A DNA stretch of 64,000 nt from Brevibacterium sp. UMB1308A. Its GTDB lineage: Bacteria; Actinomycetota; Actinomycetes; Actinomycetales; Brevibacteriaceae. The notes under the pieces are model-generated. The model did no database searches. It saw only the letters and a program-made list of their open reading frames with translations, and had not been told where the DNA came from. The stretch is taken from the NCBI RefSeq assembly GCF_030230605.1, contig NZ_JASPDO010000013.1:1-64000 (forward strand), given 5' to 3'. Within the stretch, counting starts at the first letter, position 1. Each line of letters starts with the position of its first letter. This document shows, piece after piece, positions 8,196-16,868 of this stretch. Position numbers and translations under genes: made by a program.

Positions 8196-9578
8196 ATGAA
8201 TCGTGTGGCAACAAACGTGCCAACGGCACAACAGGTGGTTTCAAACCTCCCCTGGAAATGGAATGTTCAAGGCGCAATCTTCATTGTGGGTGGCCTTGGA
8301 TTCATGTTCGATGCGTGGGACGTGGCCCTCAACGGGTTCCTCATCCCACTGTTGGCAAAAGAGTGGGGCTTAAGCATTGGGCAGGCGGCTTGGATCGCCA
8401 CCGCCAACCTCATTGGAATGGCCTTGGGAGCCTTCATCTGGGGCGGAATCGCCGACCGCATGGGACGCAAAAAAGCGTTCACACTGACCCTGCTGATCTT
8501 TTCCGCGTTCACGGTGCTGGGAGCCTTCGCACCCAACTACGCACTGTTCCTCATCTTCCGCTTCTGCGCCGGATTTGGACTAGGCGGGTGCATCCCAGTG
8601 GACTACGCCCTGGTAGGCGAGTTCACCCCCACGAAACACCGTGGCCGCGTACTTACAGCCATGGACGGCTGGTGGCCAGTGGGCGCAACCCTCTGCGCCG
8701 TTGTTTCAGCATGGCTCGTGAGCTTCGCATCATGGCACACCATCATGCTGGTCATGGTGCTACCTGCCCTGCTGATTGTCGCAGTCCGCTTCTTCATCCC
8801 AGAATCACCCATGTACCTGCTGTCCCAGGGCCGCCACCAGGAAGCAGACGCAGTCATCCGAAAACTCGTCAACCGCACCGGCGCCAACGTCACCGAATGG
8901 TCCCACGACGGCGTTGAAGAAGCCCCCAAGGCTGCACCTCTTATGCAACGCTTGCGCGCCATGACCGGACAGGTGAACCTGCTATGGCAGTACTCGTGGA
9001 AGATCACGCTCACCTCGTGGGTCTTGTTCATTTCAGTGCTTCTGCTGTACTACGCGGCCCTGACCTGGCTACCGGGAATCCTTAAGAAACAAGGACTCAC
9101 CGACCAGGCTGCGTTCATCACCACGGGCGGCATGACCGCGATCGGAATCGCCGGTGTGGTCGCTTCAGCGCTCCTCATCGAAGTCATTGGCCGCAAATGG
9201 GTGCTGGGCTCCTCCGCTGTGCTCGCATCAGGGGCACTTGTGTGGTTCGCGCTCGAACTCGAAAACTCCGGAGCACAGCTTTCGCGCGCCGCAGTGATCG
9301 CAATCCTACTGTTCGGATTCCTCATCCAAGTTTCCGTGCCCGCCCTCTACACCTACGTCACCGAGCTGTACCCCACACGCCTGCGCTCGTCCGGATTCGG
9401 CTGGGCCTCGTCCGCCAGTCGCGTGGCCATTGGTATCGCCCCCATTGTGTTCGGTTCGCTCTTGTGGCCAACGATCGGGCTGGTCAACACGTTCGCGCTC
9501 ACCGGCGCCCTAGTGGTGCTCGCTGTGATCGTCATGGTGTTCTTTGGCCGGGAAACCGCAGGCGAGGAACTCGACTAA
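8196..9578 (+). CDS. MFS transporter, NiaP-like (nicotinate/aromatic acid porter type)
   Basis: 460 aa with about 12 membrane helices. The first helix has FMFDAWDVALNGF, the loop after helix 2 has GGIADRMGRKK (the MFS A-motif), and the FCAGFGLGGCIPV and FTPTKHRGR stretches follow. This pattern is that of the sugar-porter/AAHS-like group containing the niacin transporter NiaP. The central loop is long (about residues 215-265). The substrate is inferred by resemblance only; benzoate-like acids are possible. The frame is open to a GTG at 8130, but the ATG at 8196 follows AGGAA with good spacing and matches the family N-terminus. No NAD salvage gene is adjacent. Confidence 0.75.
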   Translation: MNRVATNVPTAQQVVSNLPWKWNVQGAIFIVGGLGFMFDAWDVALNGFLIPLLAKEWGLSIGQAAWIATANLIGMALGAFIWGGIADRMGRKKAFTLTLLIFSAFTVLGAFAPNYALFLIFRFCAGFGLGGCIPVDYALVGEFTPTKHRGRVLTAMDGWWPVGATLCAVVSAWLVSFASWHTIMLVMVLPALLIVAVRFFIPESPMYLLSQGRHQEADAVIRKLVNRTGANVTEWSHDGVEEAPKAAPLMQRLRAMTGQVNLLWQYSWKITLTSWVLFISVLLLYYAALTWLPGILKKQGLTDQAAFITTGGMTAIGIAGVVASALLIEVIGRKWVLGSSAVLASGALVWFALELENSGAQLSRAAVIAILLFGFLIQVSVPALYTYVTELYPTRLRSSGFGWASSASRVAIGIAPIVFGSLLWPTIGLVNTFALTGALVVLAVIVMVFFGRETAGEELD

Positions 9579-9630
9579 AGCTGCAACCCACCTCGGCGGG
9601 CGAGGCTCCCGCAACCTGGTCCCAAAGCGG

Positions 9631-9636
9631 TAGGCT
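9631..9636 (+). promoter_or_regulatory. -10 box of leaderless lplA promoter
   Basis: TAGGCT is followed by 7 bases and then the ATG at 9644. It fixes the start of the lipoate ligase, since the same frame stays open far upstream inside the transporter gene. Confidence 0.55.
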
Positions 9637-9643
9637 CGACTGT

Positions 9644-10723
9644 ATGAACACGTTTCACACGGAAAGAAAAGTCCCTGGCGGAAAACTCGTCGTTGTTGAC
9701 GGTGAACTCACCGACGGTGTCATCACCCACGCGCAAGTGTCCGGGGACTTTTTCTTCGAGCCTGAAGAAGCGTACTTTGCGTTGGCCCCCGCCTTGGCGG
9801 GCGTGAGCATTGCGGATAGCCGTGAGAGCATCACTGAGCGGCTGGATAAGGCTGTCACTCAGGCCGCCGCCGAGGTGGGTGCCCAGGTGGACTTGCAAGG
9901 TTTCAGCACCGCTGATGTCGCGTTCGCGGTGCGACGCGGTCTGACAGGTGCCACCGATTTTTGGGACCACGAGTGGGAAATCTTTCACGACGAGTCACGC
10001 CCCACGGTTGAAAACGTGGCACTGGACCAGGTGCTTCTGGAAGAGGTGGCTGCTGGCCGCAGAAAACCCACCGTGCGCTTCTGGGAGTGGGACGACACCG
10101 CGGTGGTGATCGGGTCGTTCCAGTCGTACTCCAACGAAGTCGAACCTGAAGGCGTTTCGCGCTACGACGTGCAAGTCGTTCGACGAATTTCAGGTGGGGG
10201 AGCGATGTTCATGGAAGGTGGCAACTGTGTGACCTTCTCGATTTACGCCCCAGACAGCCTGGTAGCTGGACTGAGCTACGAAGAGTCCTACGCTTTTATG
10301 GACCAGTTCATTCTGGATGCGCTTACCCAACTGGGGGTCAACGCAAGCTACGAACCCATCAACGACATCGTGTCTCAACACGGCAAAATCGGGGGTGCAG
10401 CCCAGAAGCGCGTGTCCGCAGGTGCTGTTCTGCACCATGACACGTTGAGTTACGACATCGACGCCAACAAAATGGTCGAAGTTCTGCGCATCGGAAAAGC
10501 TAAGATTTCTGACAAGGGCGTCGCTTCGGCGAAGAAGCGCGTGGACCCCCTGCGCAGCCAAACGGGTGTGAGCCGTGAACGGGTGATTGAGACCATGATC
10601 GACACGTTCACCAGCAGAACCGGGGCCAGCAACGGCGGCGTCACCGCTCAGGAACTGGAGCGAGCACGCGAACTCATCGAAACGAAATTCGGCACGGAAG
10701 AGTGGACGAAACGAGTTCCATAA
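9644..10723 (+). CDS. Lipoate-protein ligase with N-terminal accessory domain
   Basis: 359 aa. The catalytic BPL/LplA domain spans about residues 115-330. It contains the RRISGGGAMFMEGGN lipoyl-AMP loop and the HGKIGGAAQKR segment with the catalytic lysine. It activates lipoate with ATP and attaches it to E2 or H-protein lysines. The first ~100 residues (GGKLVVVDGELTDGVI, then FFFEPEEAYFALAPAL) resemble the small accessory domain that in E. coli LplA is C-terminal and in Thermoplasma is the separate LplB. Here it comes first, so the order is swapped. No lipB or lipA is adjacent. An octanoyl rather than lipoyl donor cannot be excluded. Confidence 0.82.
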   Translation: MNTFHTERKVPGGKLVVVDGELTDGVITHAQVSGDFFFEPEEAYFALAPALAGVSIADSRESITERLDKAVTQAAAEVGAQVDLQGFSTADVAFAVRRGLTGATDFWDHEWEIFHDESRPTVENVALDQVLLEEVAAGRRKPTVRFWEWDDTAVVIGSFQSYSNEVEPEGVSRYDVQVVRRISGGGAMFMEGGNCVTFSIYAPDSLVAGLSYEESYAFMDQFILDALTQLGVNASYEPINDIVSQHGKIGGAAQKRVSAGAVLHHDTLSYDIDANKMVEVLRIGKAKISDKGVASAKKRVDPLRSQTGVSRERVIETMIDTFTSRTGASNGGVTAQELERARELIETKFGTEEWTKRVP

Positions 10724-10793
10724 ACGTACGCGTGGACCACGCGCATAAGCCACTAGACTGGCAGTCAAAAGTACCACAACAGAAGGAGCCCAC

Positions 10794-11579
10794 GTGCGCC
10801 CCGTTGAGCCCAGTGTTGAACTGATTTCACGCCCTAAAATCGACTGGGAAGAAATCACAGCCTACCTTGAAGAAGTAGGCGGAACCGCGTGGTCAGACCG
10901 CGTACGCGAACAGGAATCCCCTGACAGCGAAGACTTGCTCGAATTCGCCGGACGCATGTGTTACCGCTCGTGGGAACCGGGTCTTAACCCAAACGTGGGG
11001 CGCGTGCGCACCGACTCCACACAGTACTTGGGCAACGTGGTCGCCTCCCAGCACGGGTCCGTTCTGGAACACGCCAGCTACACGTTCATTCTGCACAACG
11101 TGTCGCGCGTCTTTACCCACGAACTCATCCGCCACCGTGCAGGTGCCGCATACTCCCAAGAGTCCTTGCGCTACGTACGCTTAGAGGACATTCCCTTCTG
11201 GTTCCCCGAATGGGCGCGTGAAGATGAAGAGCTCATGAAGCGTAGCCTCGACCTCCTGGACCGGATGGAAGAGCACCAGAAGTGGATGAGCGAACACTTT
11301 GGGCTGGACGAAGAAGGCCAGAACTTTACACACAAGAAGCACATGACATCGTTCATGCGCCGTTTTGCTCCTGAAGGACTGGCAACCGGGATCGTGTTCA
11401 CCGCGAACCTGCGCACGCTGCGCCACGTGATCGAGATGCGCACCGCGAAAGGCGCAGAGGAAGAAATTCGCCTCGTGTTTAACAAGATCGGTGAGATCAT
11501 GAAGAAGGAAGCCCCCGCGATCTTCGCCGACTACACAGTGGAAGACGGAGAGTGGATTCCGGGCACACGCAAAGCATAA
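10794..11579 (+). CDS. thyX: Flavin-dependent thymidylate synthase
   Basis: 261 aa. It methylates dUMP to dTMP using methylene-tetrahydrofolate, FAD and NADPH. The defining ThyX motif is present as RHRAGAAYSQESLRY (RHRx7S), followed by the VRLEDIPFWFPEW segment typical of actinobacterial ThyX. The C-terminal FTANLRTLRHVIEMR region provides the dUMP- and FAD-binding arginines. The GTG start has AGAAGGAG 7 bases upstream. A likely -10 box (TAGACT) sits about 40 bases before the start. The next gene follows after 13 bases, so they are probably co-transcribed. Confidence 0.95.
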   Translation: MRPVEPSVELISRPKIDWEEITAYLEEVGGTAWSDRVREQESPDSEDLLEFAGRMCYRSWEPGLNPNVGRVRTDSTQYLGNVVASQHGSVLEHASYTFILHNVSRVFTHELIRHRAGAAYSQESLRYVRLEDIPFWFPEWAREDEELMKRSLDLLDRMEEHQKWMSEHFGLDEEGQNFTHKKHMTSFMRRFAPEGLATGIVFTANLRTLRHVIEMRTAKGAEEEIRLVFNKIGEIMKKEAPAIFADYTVEDGEWIPGTRKA

Positions 11580-11592
11580 AAGGAGCCCCACC

Positions 11593-12258
11593 ATGTCTGA
11601 TATTTACGACGCAGAACTTAAACCTTCTAAGAACCAGGTGCTTGCCACCGTCTTAGGAACCGACGAAGCAGACATCGAGAAACTCGCAAGCTACCGTTTC
11701 GACGACCCTGCTGGCCAAATCGGCATGGAAGTACACATTGTGCGTACCCCCGACGGCTCAGTTCTTCAGGTGCCACTGGTGTACCGCCCCGAACCGTTGG
11801 AAGACGCGGAAGAAGACGAACTCATCACCACCATGGAACACTCGGTGCTGGGCACACGCTACGTGTACCTGGGCATGTCAGACCCCGTGTTCGCAGAAGC
11901 ACTCGACGTCACCATCAGTGAAGAACAGGGCGGTGCTGAACAGTTCTTGGTGGAAGACGACACGCGAACCCCCATCACTGAGGGTCTTGCGACTGTTACC
12001 GGAACCGGTGAGATCGAACTCGAAGAGGAAGAAGACGACGAAAACCTCATCGGCGTTCTTGAACTGTTCGCAGAACTCGACCTTGAGGGCCTCAGCCAAG
12101 AAGAAGCCGCTCAACCAGGCCAGCTCATTGGCACGTGGGAAGGACAGGACACGCCTGTCCTGCTGGCCCACTCCGGCCTGGTGTACGTCGATGACGCAGA
12201 GTTCGACGACGAAGACGGTGAAGAGGAAGACCTCGACGACGCCACCCAGGACAACTAA
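11593..12258 (+). CDS. Maltokinase N-terminal cap-like domain protein
   Basis: 221 aa, very acidic (long Glu/Asp runs near residues 138-150 and 198-221). The centre reads VLQVPLVYRPEPL, then TTMEHSVLGTRYVYLGMSDPVF. This is the pattern of the N-terminal cap domain of actinobacterial maltokinases (MaK_N_cap), here without the kinase domain. In maltokinase the cap regulates the kinase fold; a stand-alone copy has no established function. It has a good AAAGGAG site and follows thyX by 13 bases. It is convergent with selB, with 2 bases between the stop codons. Assignment rests on motif recall. Confidence 0.6.
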   Translation: MSDIYDAELKPSKNQVLATVLGTDEADIEKLASYRFDDPAGQIGMEVHIVRTPDGSVLQVPLVYRPEPLEDAEEDELITTMEHSVLGTRYVYLGMSDPVFAEALDVTISEEQGGAEQFLVEDDTRTPITEGLATVTGTGEIELEEEEDDENLIGVLELFAELDLEGLSQEEAAQPGQLIGTWEGQDTPVLLAHSGLVYVDDAEFDDEDGEEEDLDDATQDN

Positions 12259-12260
12259 AA

Positions 12261-14033
12261 CTAACCCCGCACACGCCTGAGGTTGCCATCCACACGGGTG
12301 GTCCAACCTCGGGCGTCTGTGTGTTCCAACAGCGGAATGGCAACCCGGCGGGTCGTGTCCAACGCCTGCCGGGCCTGACTCAAAGTGAACGGTTGCGACA
12401 GCCCTGCCAGCACCCGCATGGCCCGCGCCGGCGTAGACGGAAGCACCACAACCCCGTCGCCTAGACGCAACAGCCTGCCAGCCTGTTCAGCGGCCGCAAG
12501 CTCACGCACACCCAGGCCCAGATCCTCCAGATCTCTGGCTTCCGGCGCATCAAACGGGCGCTCAGACAAACGCCGCTCCAGCTCCGCAACACCAGACTCT
12601 GCAGCCCCCAAAGAACCAGAGCCGGGAAGACGGGCAAAGCCGGAAACCACCTCGGCGGGGGTCTTAACCAGACCTTCCACCAACTCACGCGGGCACCCCA
12701 CACGCTTCGCCAACTGAGCAAGCGGTACTCCCCGAGACAACGGATCGCGGGCGTCGTCCTCAAGCAGCGCCGCAACCTGTGCCACCCACGCGCGCACAAC
12801 GTCCTGCCGCACCAGCCACGCACCCATGCGCGCAACCCCCGCCGGCAGCTGGTCTGCCTCAGTCGGCACGTCGTAGCCGAACGTGGTCAACGTGGACTCC
12901 CGCACGTGCCCGCGACGGGTCAGTTCAGCGGTGAAATCGGCAGGGGAGTAGTGCTCCAGGGCGCGGGCGCGCTCAGTGGCGGACCCGCGCCGAAAAAGCT
13001 CGGGCGGGTCCACGTCCAGCACGGTCAAACCGCCCAGCACCGCGCGTTCCCCGCTTCCGCGCACCACCAGCCGGTCACCCACCTGAACCGGAATCGAGCG
13101 GGACAGTTTCAGGCGCGCGTAGCGGCCAGACAAGGGACGCACGTGTGCCTGCAGGCTAGCCGCGCCAATGTGGACGGTGACATCGGTGGGAATCGTGTCT
13201 ACAGCCACCCCAGCGACGTCCACAACGTCCGCCACATGCCAGGCATCCGGCGTGATGAGGGCGTCACCTCGGGAAATGTCCAGTGCAGAGACCCCGCGCA
13301 GGTTCAGCGCCACCCGGGACACCGGCGCGATGCTGCTGACTGCGGAGTTGTGATTCTGCAACCCCCGGACCGTGACGCGGGTGCGGGATTGCGCCGAGGC
13401 GAGCTCCAGGGCTTGCTCGGTAGTCACCGTGCCTTCGCCCAAGGTTCCTGTGACGATTGTGCCCGCGCCGGTGATGGAGAACGCGCGGTCCACCCAGGTG
13501 CGCACCCGCCCGTCCGTAGCAGGTGGGGGTGCCGTACTGGTGACCGCATCTAGGGCGTCAAGGAGTTCCGGGAGGCCCTCCCCAGTGACCGCCGAGGTGG
13601 TCACCAGGGGCGCGTCGGTTAGGCAGCTGAGTTCGGTGCGGGCTTGGGAACTCGCGTGAGCGATCTGCTCAGGCGTTGCCGAGTCGCACTTGGTGAGCAC
13701 AATGACACCTCGGGTGATTCCCAAAGCCTCCAGCGCGTCACGGTGATCAGTCGACTGGGCCGACCAGCCTTCATCGGCCGCCACGACGAAACACACGATA
13801 GGGGCCGGACCGAGCCCAGCCAACATGTTGCCAATGAAGCGTTCGTGGCCGGGCACATCAACAAACGACACGTGTGTGCCACTGGGCAACGTGCAGTGCG
13901 CGAAGCCCAAATCGATCGTGAGCCCGCGCCGCTTTTCCTCATCTAACCGGTCTGGATCTGAACCTGTCAGGGCGCGCACCAGGGCGGACTTGCCGTGATC
14001 CACATGCCCGGCCGTGGCAACAACAAACGACAT
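12261..14033 (-). CDS. selB: Selenocysteine-specific elongation factor SelB
   Basis: 590 aa. The EF-Tu-like GTPase part has the P-loop AGHVDHGKSAL (residues 8-18), the DVPGHERF switch-II motif and VLTKCDSA for guanine binding. Beta-barrel domains follow, then a C-terminal winged-helix region (about 390-590) that in SelB binds the SECIS hairpin. It carries Sec-tRNA to UGA codons marked by SECIS. It starts one base after the selA stop codon and is clearly in the same operon. The client gene in this window is fdhA. Confidence 0.95.
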   Translation of the reverse strand: MSFVVATAGHVDHGKSALVRALTGSDPDRLDEEKRRGLTIDLGFAHCTLPSGTHVSFVDVPGHERFIGNMLAGLGPAPIVCFVVAADEGWSAQSTDHRDALEALGITRGVIVLTKCDSATPEQIAHASSQARTELSCLTDAPLVTTSAVTGEGLPELLDALDAVTSTAPPPATDGRVRTWVDRAFSITGAGTIVTGTLGEGTVTTEQALELASAQSRTRVTVRGLQNHNSAVSSIAPVSRVALNLRGVSALDISRGDALITPDAWHVADVVDVAGVAVDTIPTDVTVHIGAASLQAHVRPLSGRYARLKLSRSIPVQVGDRLVVRGSGERAVLGGLTVLDVDPPELFRRGSATERARALEHYSPADFTAELTRRGHVRESTLTTFGYDVPTEADQLPAGVARMGAWLVRQDVVRAWVAQVAALLEDDARDPLSRGVPLAQLAKRVGCPRELVEGLVKTPAEVVSGFARLPGSGSLGAAESGVAELERRLSERPFDAPEARDLEDLGLGVRELAAAEQAGRLLRLGDGVVVLPSTPARAMRVLAGLSQPFTLSQARQALDTTRRVAIPLLEHTDARGWTTRVDGNLRRVRG

Positions 14034-14034
14034 G

Positions 14035-15366
14035 TCAGCGGTCCGCGTCTACAGCCCGGGCGCACTCGATAATCCGGGAGGCAAGCACGTGATCGTCCGA
14101 CGGGTCAACACACCGCACGTCTACCAGGCACGCACCGTCCTGCACGTGCGTGACCACGGACGGTTCACCCACGCGCAACGGCTTCGCAACCGACTCCGGC
14201 AGCCGCACGGCCCACCCGGGAAGCTCCACCCCGGTGCCACCGCCGCCACCCACGCGACCGGCGTGGGGCGTGATCTCGACTGACACCTCGGCGTCGTTGA
14301 GGGTTGCCGCCAGCGCTTCAGTGCGCTCGCGGAGGTTCTCAGAAGAGAGCCCCACATACGTGTGGACGGGCGGTTCCTCACCCACGACCGTGGCCGCCAA
14401 GGTGGCCAACACGAATTTACTGGCCCGCACCGCGCGCGCCAAAGGGTGAGTTGCAAGCTGTGTGACCAGCTGGCGCTTGCCCAGAATGATGCCGGCCTGC
14501 GGGCCGCCTAACAGCTTGTCGCCTGAAAACAGCACCACGTCTGCGCCGGCCTCCAACTCCGAGGTGGCATCAGGTTCGTTGGGCAAGTGCGGGTTGGGTG
14601 CCAAAAGGCCCGAACCGATGTCCACAACAAGCGGTACGTCGTATTCGCGCGCCAGTTCTGCCAGAGTCCGTGTGCTGGGGGAGGATGTGAACCCGGACTG
14701 CGCATAGTTGGACGGGTGAATCTTGAGAATCGCGGACACCTCGCCTGCCTCACACTCACGCCGATAGTCCGCCAGGTGGGTGCGGTTGGTGGAACCCACC
14801 TCGGTGATGGTGGCACCTACCGAACGCATGAGTTCATGCAAACGGAAACCAGCCCCAATTTCCACGAACTCCCCGCGCGAAAGCAGGAGACGACCGGGCC
14901 TGCTCTGCGCGGCCACGAGCATGAGTGCTGAGGCGCAGTTGTTCACCACCAGTGCGTCCTCAGCGGCCGGCACGTGGAGGGTGAGAGCGTCGGTGGTTTC
15001 GACACCTCGGCGCCCTCGCTTGCCGGATTCCAGGTCCATCTCAATGTCGACGTACGCGGCGGTGTGCCCGGCGACTTCTGAGGCCCACGGGCTCAACGGG
15101 GCGCGACCCAGGTTGGTGTGGACCACCACGCCTGTCGCGTTGATGGTGGCGCGGTAGATGCCGGAGTTGAAGCGGGTGAGGTCTGCGGTGAGGCCGTCAC
15201 GGAAGGTCGCCGAGGTGAAGGAAGGTTGCGTGCGTGCGCGGTCTAAGTGCCGGCGGACAATGGCCCGCGTGGTGGTCGCGTTGAGGTGCGTTGAGGCTGC
15301 GCGAACCCAGTCGCTGGCCAGCAGAGTATCGGTGCGTGGCAAATTGCGACGCGGATCTTCAGACAC
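14035..15366 (-). CDS. selA: L-seryl-tRNA(Sec) selenium transferase
   Basis: 443 aa PLP enzyme converting Ser-tRNA(Sec) to Sec-tRNA(Sec) with selenophosphate. Recognisable segments are the glycine-rich TGVVVHTNLGRAPLS near residue 80, VVNNCASALMLV, and the PLP-lysine segment VLFSGDKLLGGPQAG near residue 285. The frame is open back through the tRNA gene, but the GTG at 15364-15366 follows a strong GGAAGGGG site 14 bases after the tRNA 3' end, so it is taken as the start. The gene order tRNA-Sec, selA, selB on one strand suggests a single transcript from the tRNA promoter. Confidence 0.95.
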   Translation of the reverse strand: MSEDPRRNLPRTDTLLASDWVRAASTHLNATTTRAIVRRHLDRARTQPSFTSATFRDGLTADLTRFNSGIYRATINATGVVVHTNLGRAPLSPWASEVAGHTAAYVDIEMDLESGKRGRRGVETTDALTLHVPAAEDALVVNNCASALMLVAAQSRPGRLLLSRGEFVEIGAGFRLHELMRSVGATITEVGSTNRTHLADYRRECEAGEVSAILKIHPSNYAQSGFTSSPSTRTLAELAREYDVPLVVDIGSGLLAPNPHLPNEPDATSELEAGADVVLFSGDKLLGGPQAGIILGKRQLVTQLATHPLARAVRASKFVLATLAATVVGEEPPVHTYVGLSSENLRERTEALAATLNDAEVSVEITPHAGRVGGGGGTGVELPGWAVRLPESVAKPLRVGEPSVVTHVQDGACLVDVRCVDPSDDHVLASRIIECARAVDADR

Positions 15367-15380
15367 GTGTCCCCTTCCTG

Positions 15381-15475
15381 TGGCGGAGGCGGACGGGAAT
15401 CGAACCCGCCAAACCGAGCTACTCGGTTTCAACAGTTTTGAAGACTGCGGGGCCCACCAGGACCCGGACGCCTCC
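15381..15475 (-). tRNA. selC: tRNA-Sec (anticodon UCA)
   Basis: The 95-base minus-strand sequence folds as a selenocysteine tRNA. It has a long acceptor stem (GGAGGCG with CGCCTCC, then one further position), a 6-bp D-stem with a 4-base loop (GGGTCC-TGGT-GGGCCC), and an anticodon loop CTTCAAA giving UCA. A 7-bp long variable arm (AACCGAG-TAG-CTCGGTT), a T-arm GCGGG/CCCGT, discriminator G and encoded CCA complete it. The eighth acceptor position reads U opposite C, so only seven clean pairs form. It lies directly before selA. Confidence 0.95.
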
Positions 15476-15483
15476 ATGAGCAA

Positions 15484-15489
15484 AACCTA
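15484..15489 (-). promoter_or_regulatory. -10 box for the tRNA-Sec/selA/selB transcript
   Basis: TAGGTT on the minus strand lies 8 bases before the tRNA 5' end. No convincing -35 box was found at the usual distance. Confidence 0.4.
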
Positions 15490-15506
15490 CCATCGAAGGG
15501 CCTCAC

Positions 15507-15692
15507 TTAGTTGTCTAACATTTCTTCGTAGAAGTCGAATTGCTCGTCAGTTCCGAATGGGTCAATCACCCAGTTCGAAGCTTTATGAGCGTGGAGCATT
15601 GCCTCGACACTGTCCACAAATTTCTCGTATTCAGCTGGTTTGATTTTCACTGCAACGGTCAAGACAAAATTTTGTTCGTTGGCGTTCTCCAT
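15507..15692 (-). CDS. Small hypothetical protein, 61 aa
   Basis: The proposed protein starts at the ATG at 15690-15692, preceded by GGGAG at about 10 bases. It is a compact, acidic sequence beginning MENANEQNFVL, with a predicted beta strand (VLTVAVKI), an amphipathic helix (EYEKFVDSVEAML) and an acidic tail ending FYEEMLDN. The frame extends to 15818, but the upstream part is Arg/His rich and overlaps the selD promoter, so the short form is preferred. I do not recognise a family. It lies between tRNA-Sec and selD, transcribed away from selD, so it would be read just before the tRNA. Confidence 0.5.
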   Translation of the reverse strand: MENANEQNFVLTVAVKIKPAEYEKFVDSVEAMLHAHKASNWVIDPFGTDEQFDFYEEMLDN

Positions 15693-15804
15693 CGAAAACG
15701 TACTCCCACATAGCCGGTGCTTGGTTGAATGCGCGCTCACACGCACATCGAAAACATCGTTGCACACGTGAGGTGCGCTACGCGCATGAGCTGTGAGCCT
15801 GGGA

Positions 15805-15810
15805 TACGCT
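15805..15810 (+). promoter_or_regulatory. -10 box of leaderless selD promoter
   Basis: TACGCT is followed by 6 bases and the ATG at 15817. It supports that start over the in-frame GTG at 15793. Confidence 0.5.
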
Positions 15811-15816
15811 GGGGCC

Positions 15817-16818
15817 ATGACTGCTCACGATCTTCCACGTTTAACGTCCCTTGCTCACGGTGGTGGGTGCGCCTGTAAAATCCCGCCGGGCGAACTCGAA
15901 GAAGCCGTGAAAGGCTTGGCTGGCCAAGACTACGACTCGGTTGTCGTTGGCTTGGACGACGGTGACGACGCGGCCGCAGTGAGTATTGGCAACGACACGA
16001 TTGTGCTCTCAACAGCCGACTTCTTCACCCCTGTCGTTGACGACGCGTTCGACTGGGGACGCATCACAGCGGCTAACGCACTGAGCGACATTTACGCGAT
16101 GGGTGGCACCCCTGTGGTGGCCATCAATCTGGTGGGCTGGCCCCGTGAGGTCCTGCCGCCGTCTCTGCTCAAGGACGTGCTGGCCGGTGGCCTCGAAGTT
16201 GGTAAACAGGCAGGGGTTCCCGTGATCGGTGGGCACTCGGTGGACGACCCTGAACCCAAATACGGCATGGCGGTGACCGGTACCGTGACCCCTGACGCGC
16301 TCATGCGCAACGACGCTGCTAAGCCGGGCCTTCCCATTACGTTGACCAAGCCACTGGGCGTGGGAATCCTCAACAACCGCCACAAGGCAACCGGCGACGT
16401 GTTCCCTGAAGCCGTCGAATCCATGACCACGCTCAACCGTGAAGCCGCGGTTGCCGCAACACAAGCCGGTATCACCGCAGCCACCGACGTCACCGGTTTT
16501 GGTCTGCTGGGTCACCTGTTCAAAATGTGCCGCGCATCCGGAGTAGGTGCCCGTATCGACATGTCCGCTGTACCCGTTTTGGACGCTGCCAGAACAAGTG
16601 TGAGCGAAGGGTTCATCCCCGGCGGCTCACGCAGGAACTTGGACTGGGTGAAGTCGAACCTGGCTGAACAGTTTCAGGTAGGCGCAGGCGTCAGCGATGA
16701 CGACGTGATCCTGTTGGCCGACGCTCAAACCTCGGGTGGACTGTTGCTCGTAGGTGAGATTCCGGGCCACCCGATCATCGGCTACACCACGGACGAACCG
16801 GGAATCCAGATCAGCTAA
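15817..16818 (+). CDS. selD: Selenophosphate synthetase
   Basis: 333 aa. It makes selenophosphate from selenide and ATP, the selenium donor for SelA. The N-terminal active-site loop HGGGCACKIPP has Cys18 and Lys21, the catalytic pair; position 18 is Cys, not Sec. The ATP-binding aspartates lie in GLDDGDDAA, and the TDVTGFGLLGHL motif near residue 228 is conserved. It is divergent from the selA/selB operon with only the small ORF between, so all selenium genes lie within 4.6 kb. Confidence 0.96.
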   Translation: MTAHDLPRLTSLAHGGGCACKIPPGELEEAVKGLAGQDYDSVVVGLDDGDDAAAVSIGNDTIVLSTADFFTPVVDDAFDWGRITAANALSDIYAMGGTPVVAINLVGWPREVLPPSLLKDVLAGGLEVGKQAGVPVIGGHSVDDPEPKYGMAVTGTVTPDALMRNDAAKPGLPITLTKPLGVGILNNRHKATGDVFPEAVESMTTLNREAAVAATQAGITAATDVTGFGLLGHLFKMCRASGVGARIDMSAVPVLDAARTSVSEGFIPGGSRRNLDWVKSNLAEQFQVGAGVSDDDVILLADAQTSGGLLLVGEIPGHPIIGYTTDEPGIQIS

Positions 16819-16856
16819 GAATAGCCCCTGCCACATATCTGGTGAAGTCCCTTGTG

Positions 16857-16862
16857 TATGAT
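16857..16862 (+). promoter_or_regulatory. -10 box of the ABC-F leader transcript
   Basis: TATGAT is followed by 6 bases and the ATG of a three-codon ORF at 16869. This matches the leaderless promoters elsewhere in the window, so the transcript should begin at or next to that ATG. Confidence 0.5.
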
Positions 16863-16868
16863 GGCCTC

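Noticed and set aside
9197-9643. N-terminal 149-codon extension of the lipoate ligase
   Set aside because: It is an Arg/His-rich shadow of the transporter gene in another frame; the ATG at 9644 has a leaderless promoter.
15367-15483. N-terminal extension of SelA
   Set aside because: It would translate the tRNA-Sec gene; the GTG at 15366 has a strong ribosome binding site.
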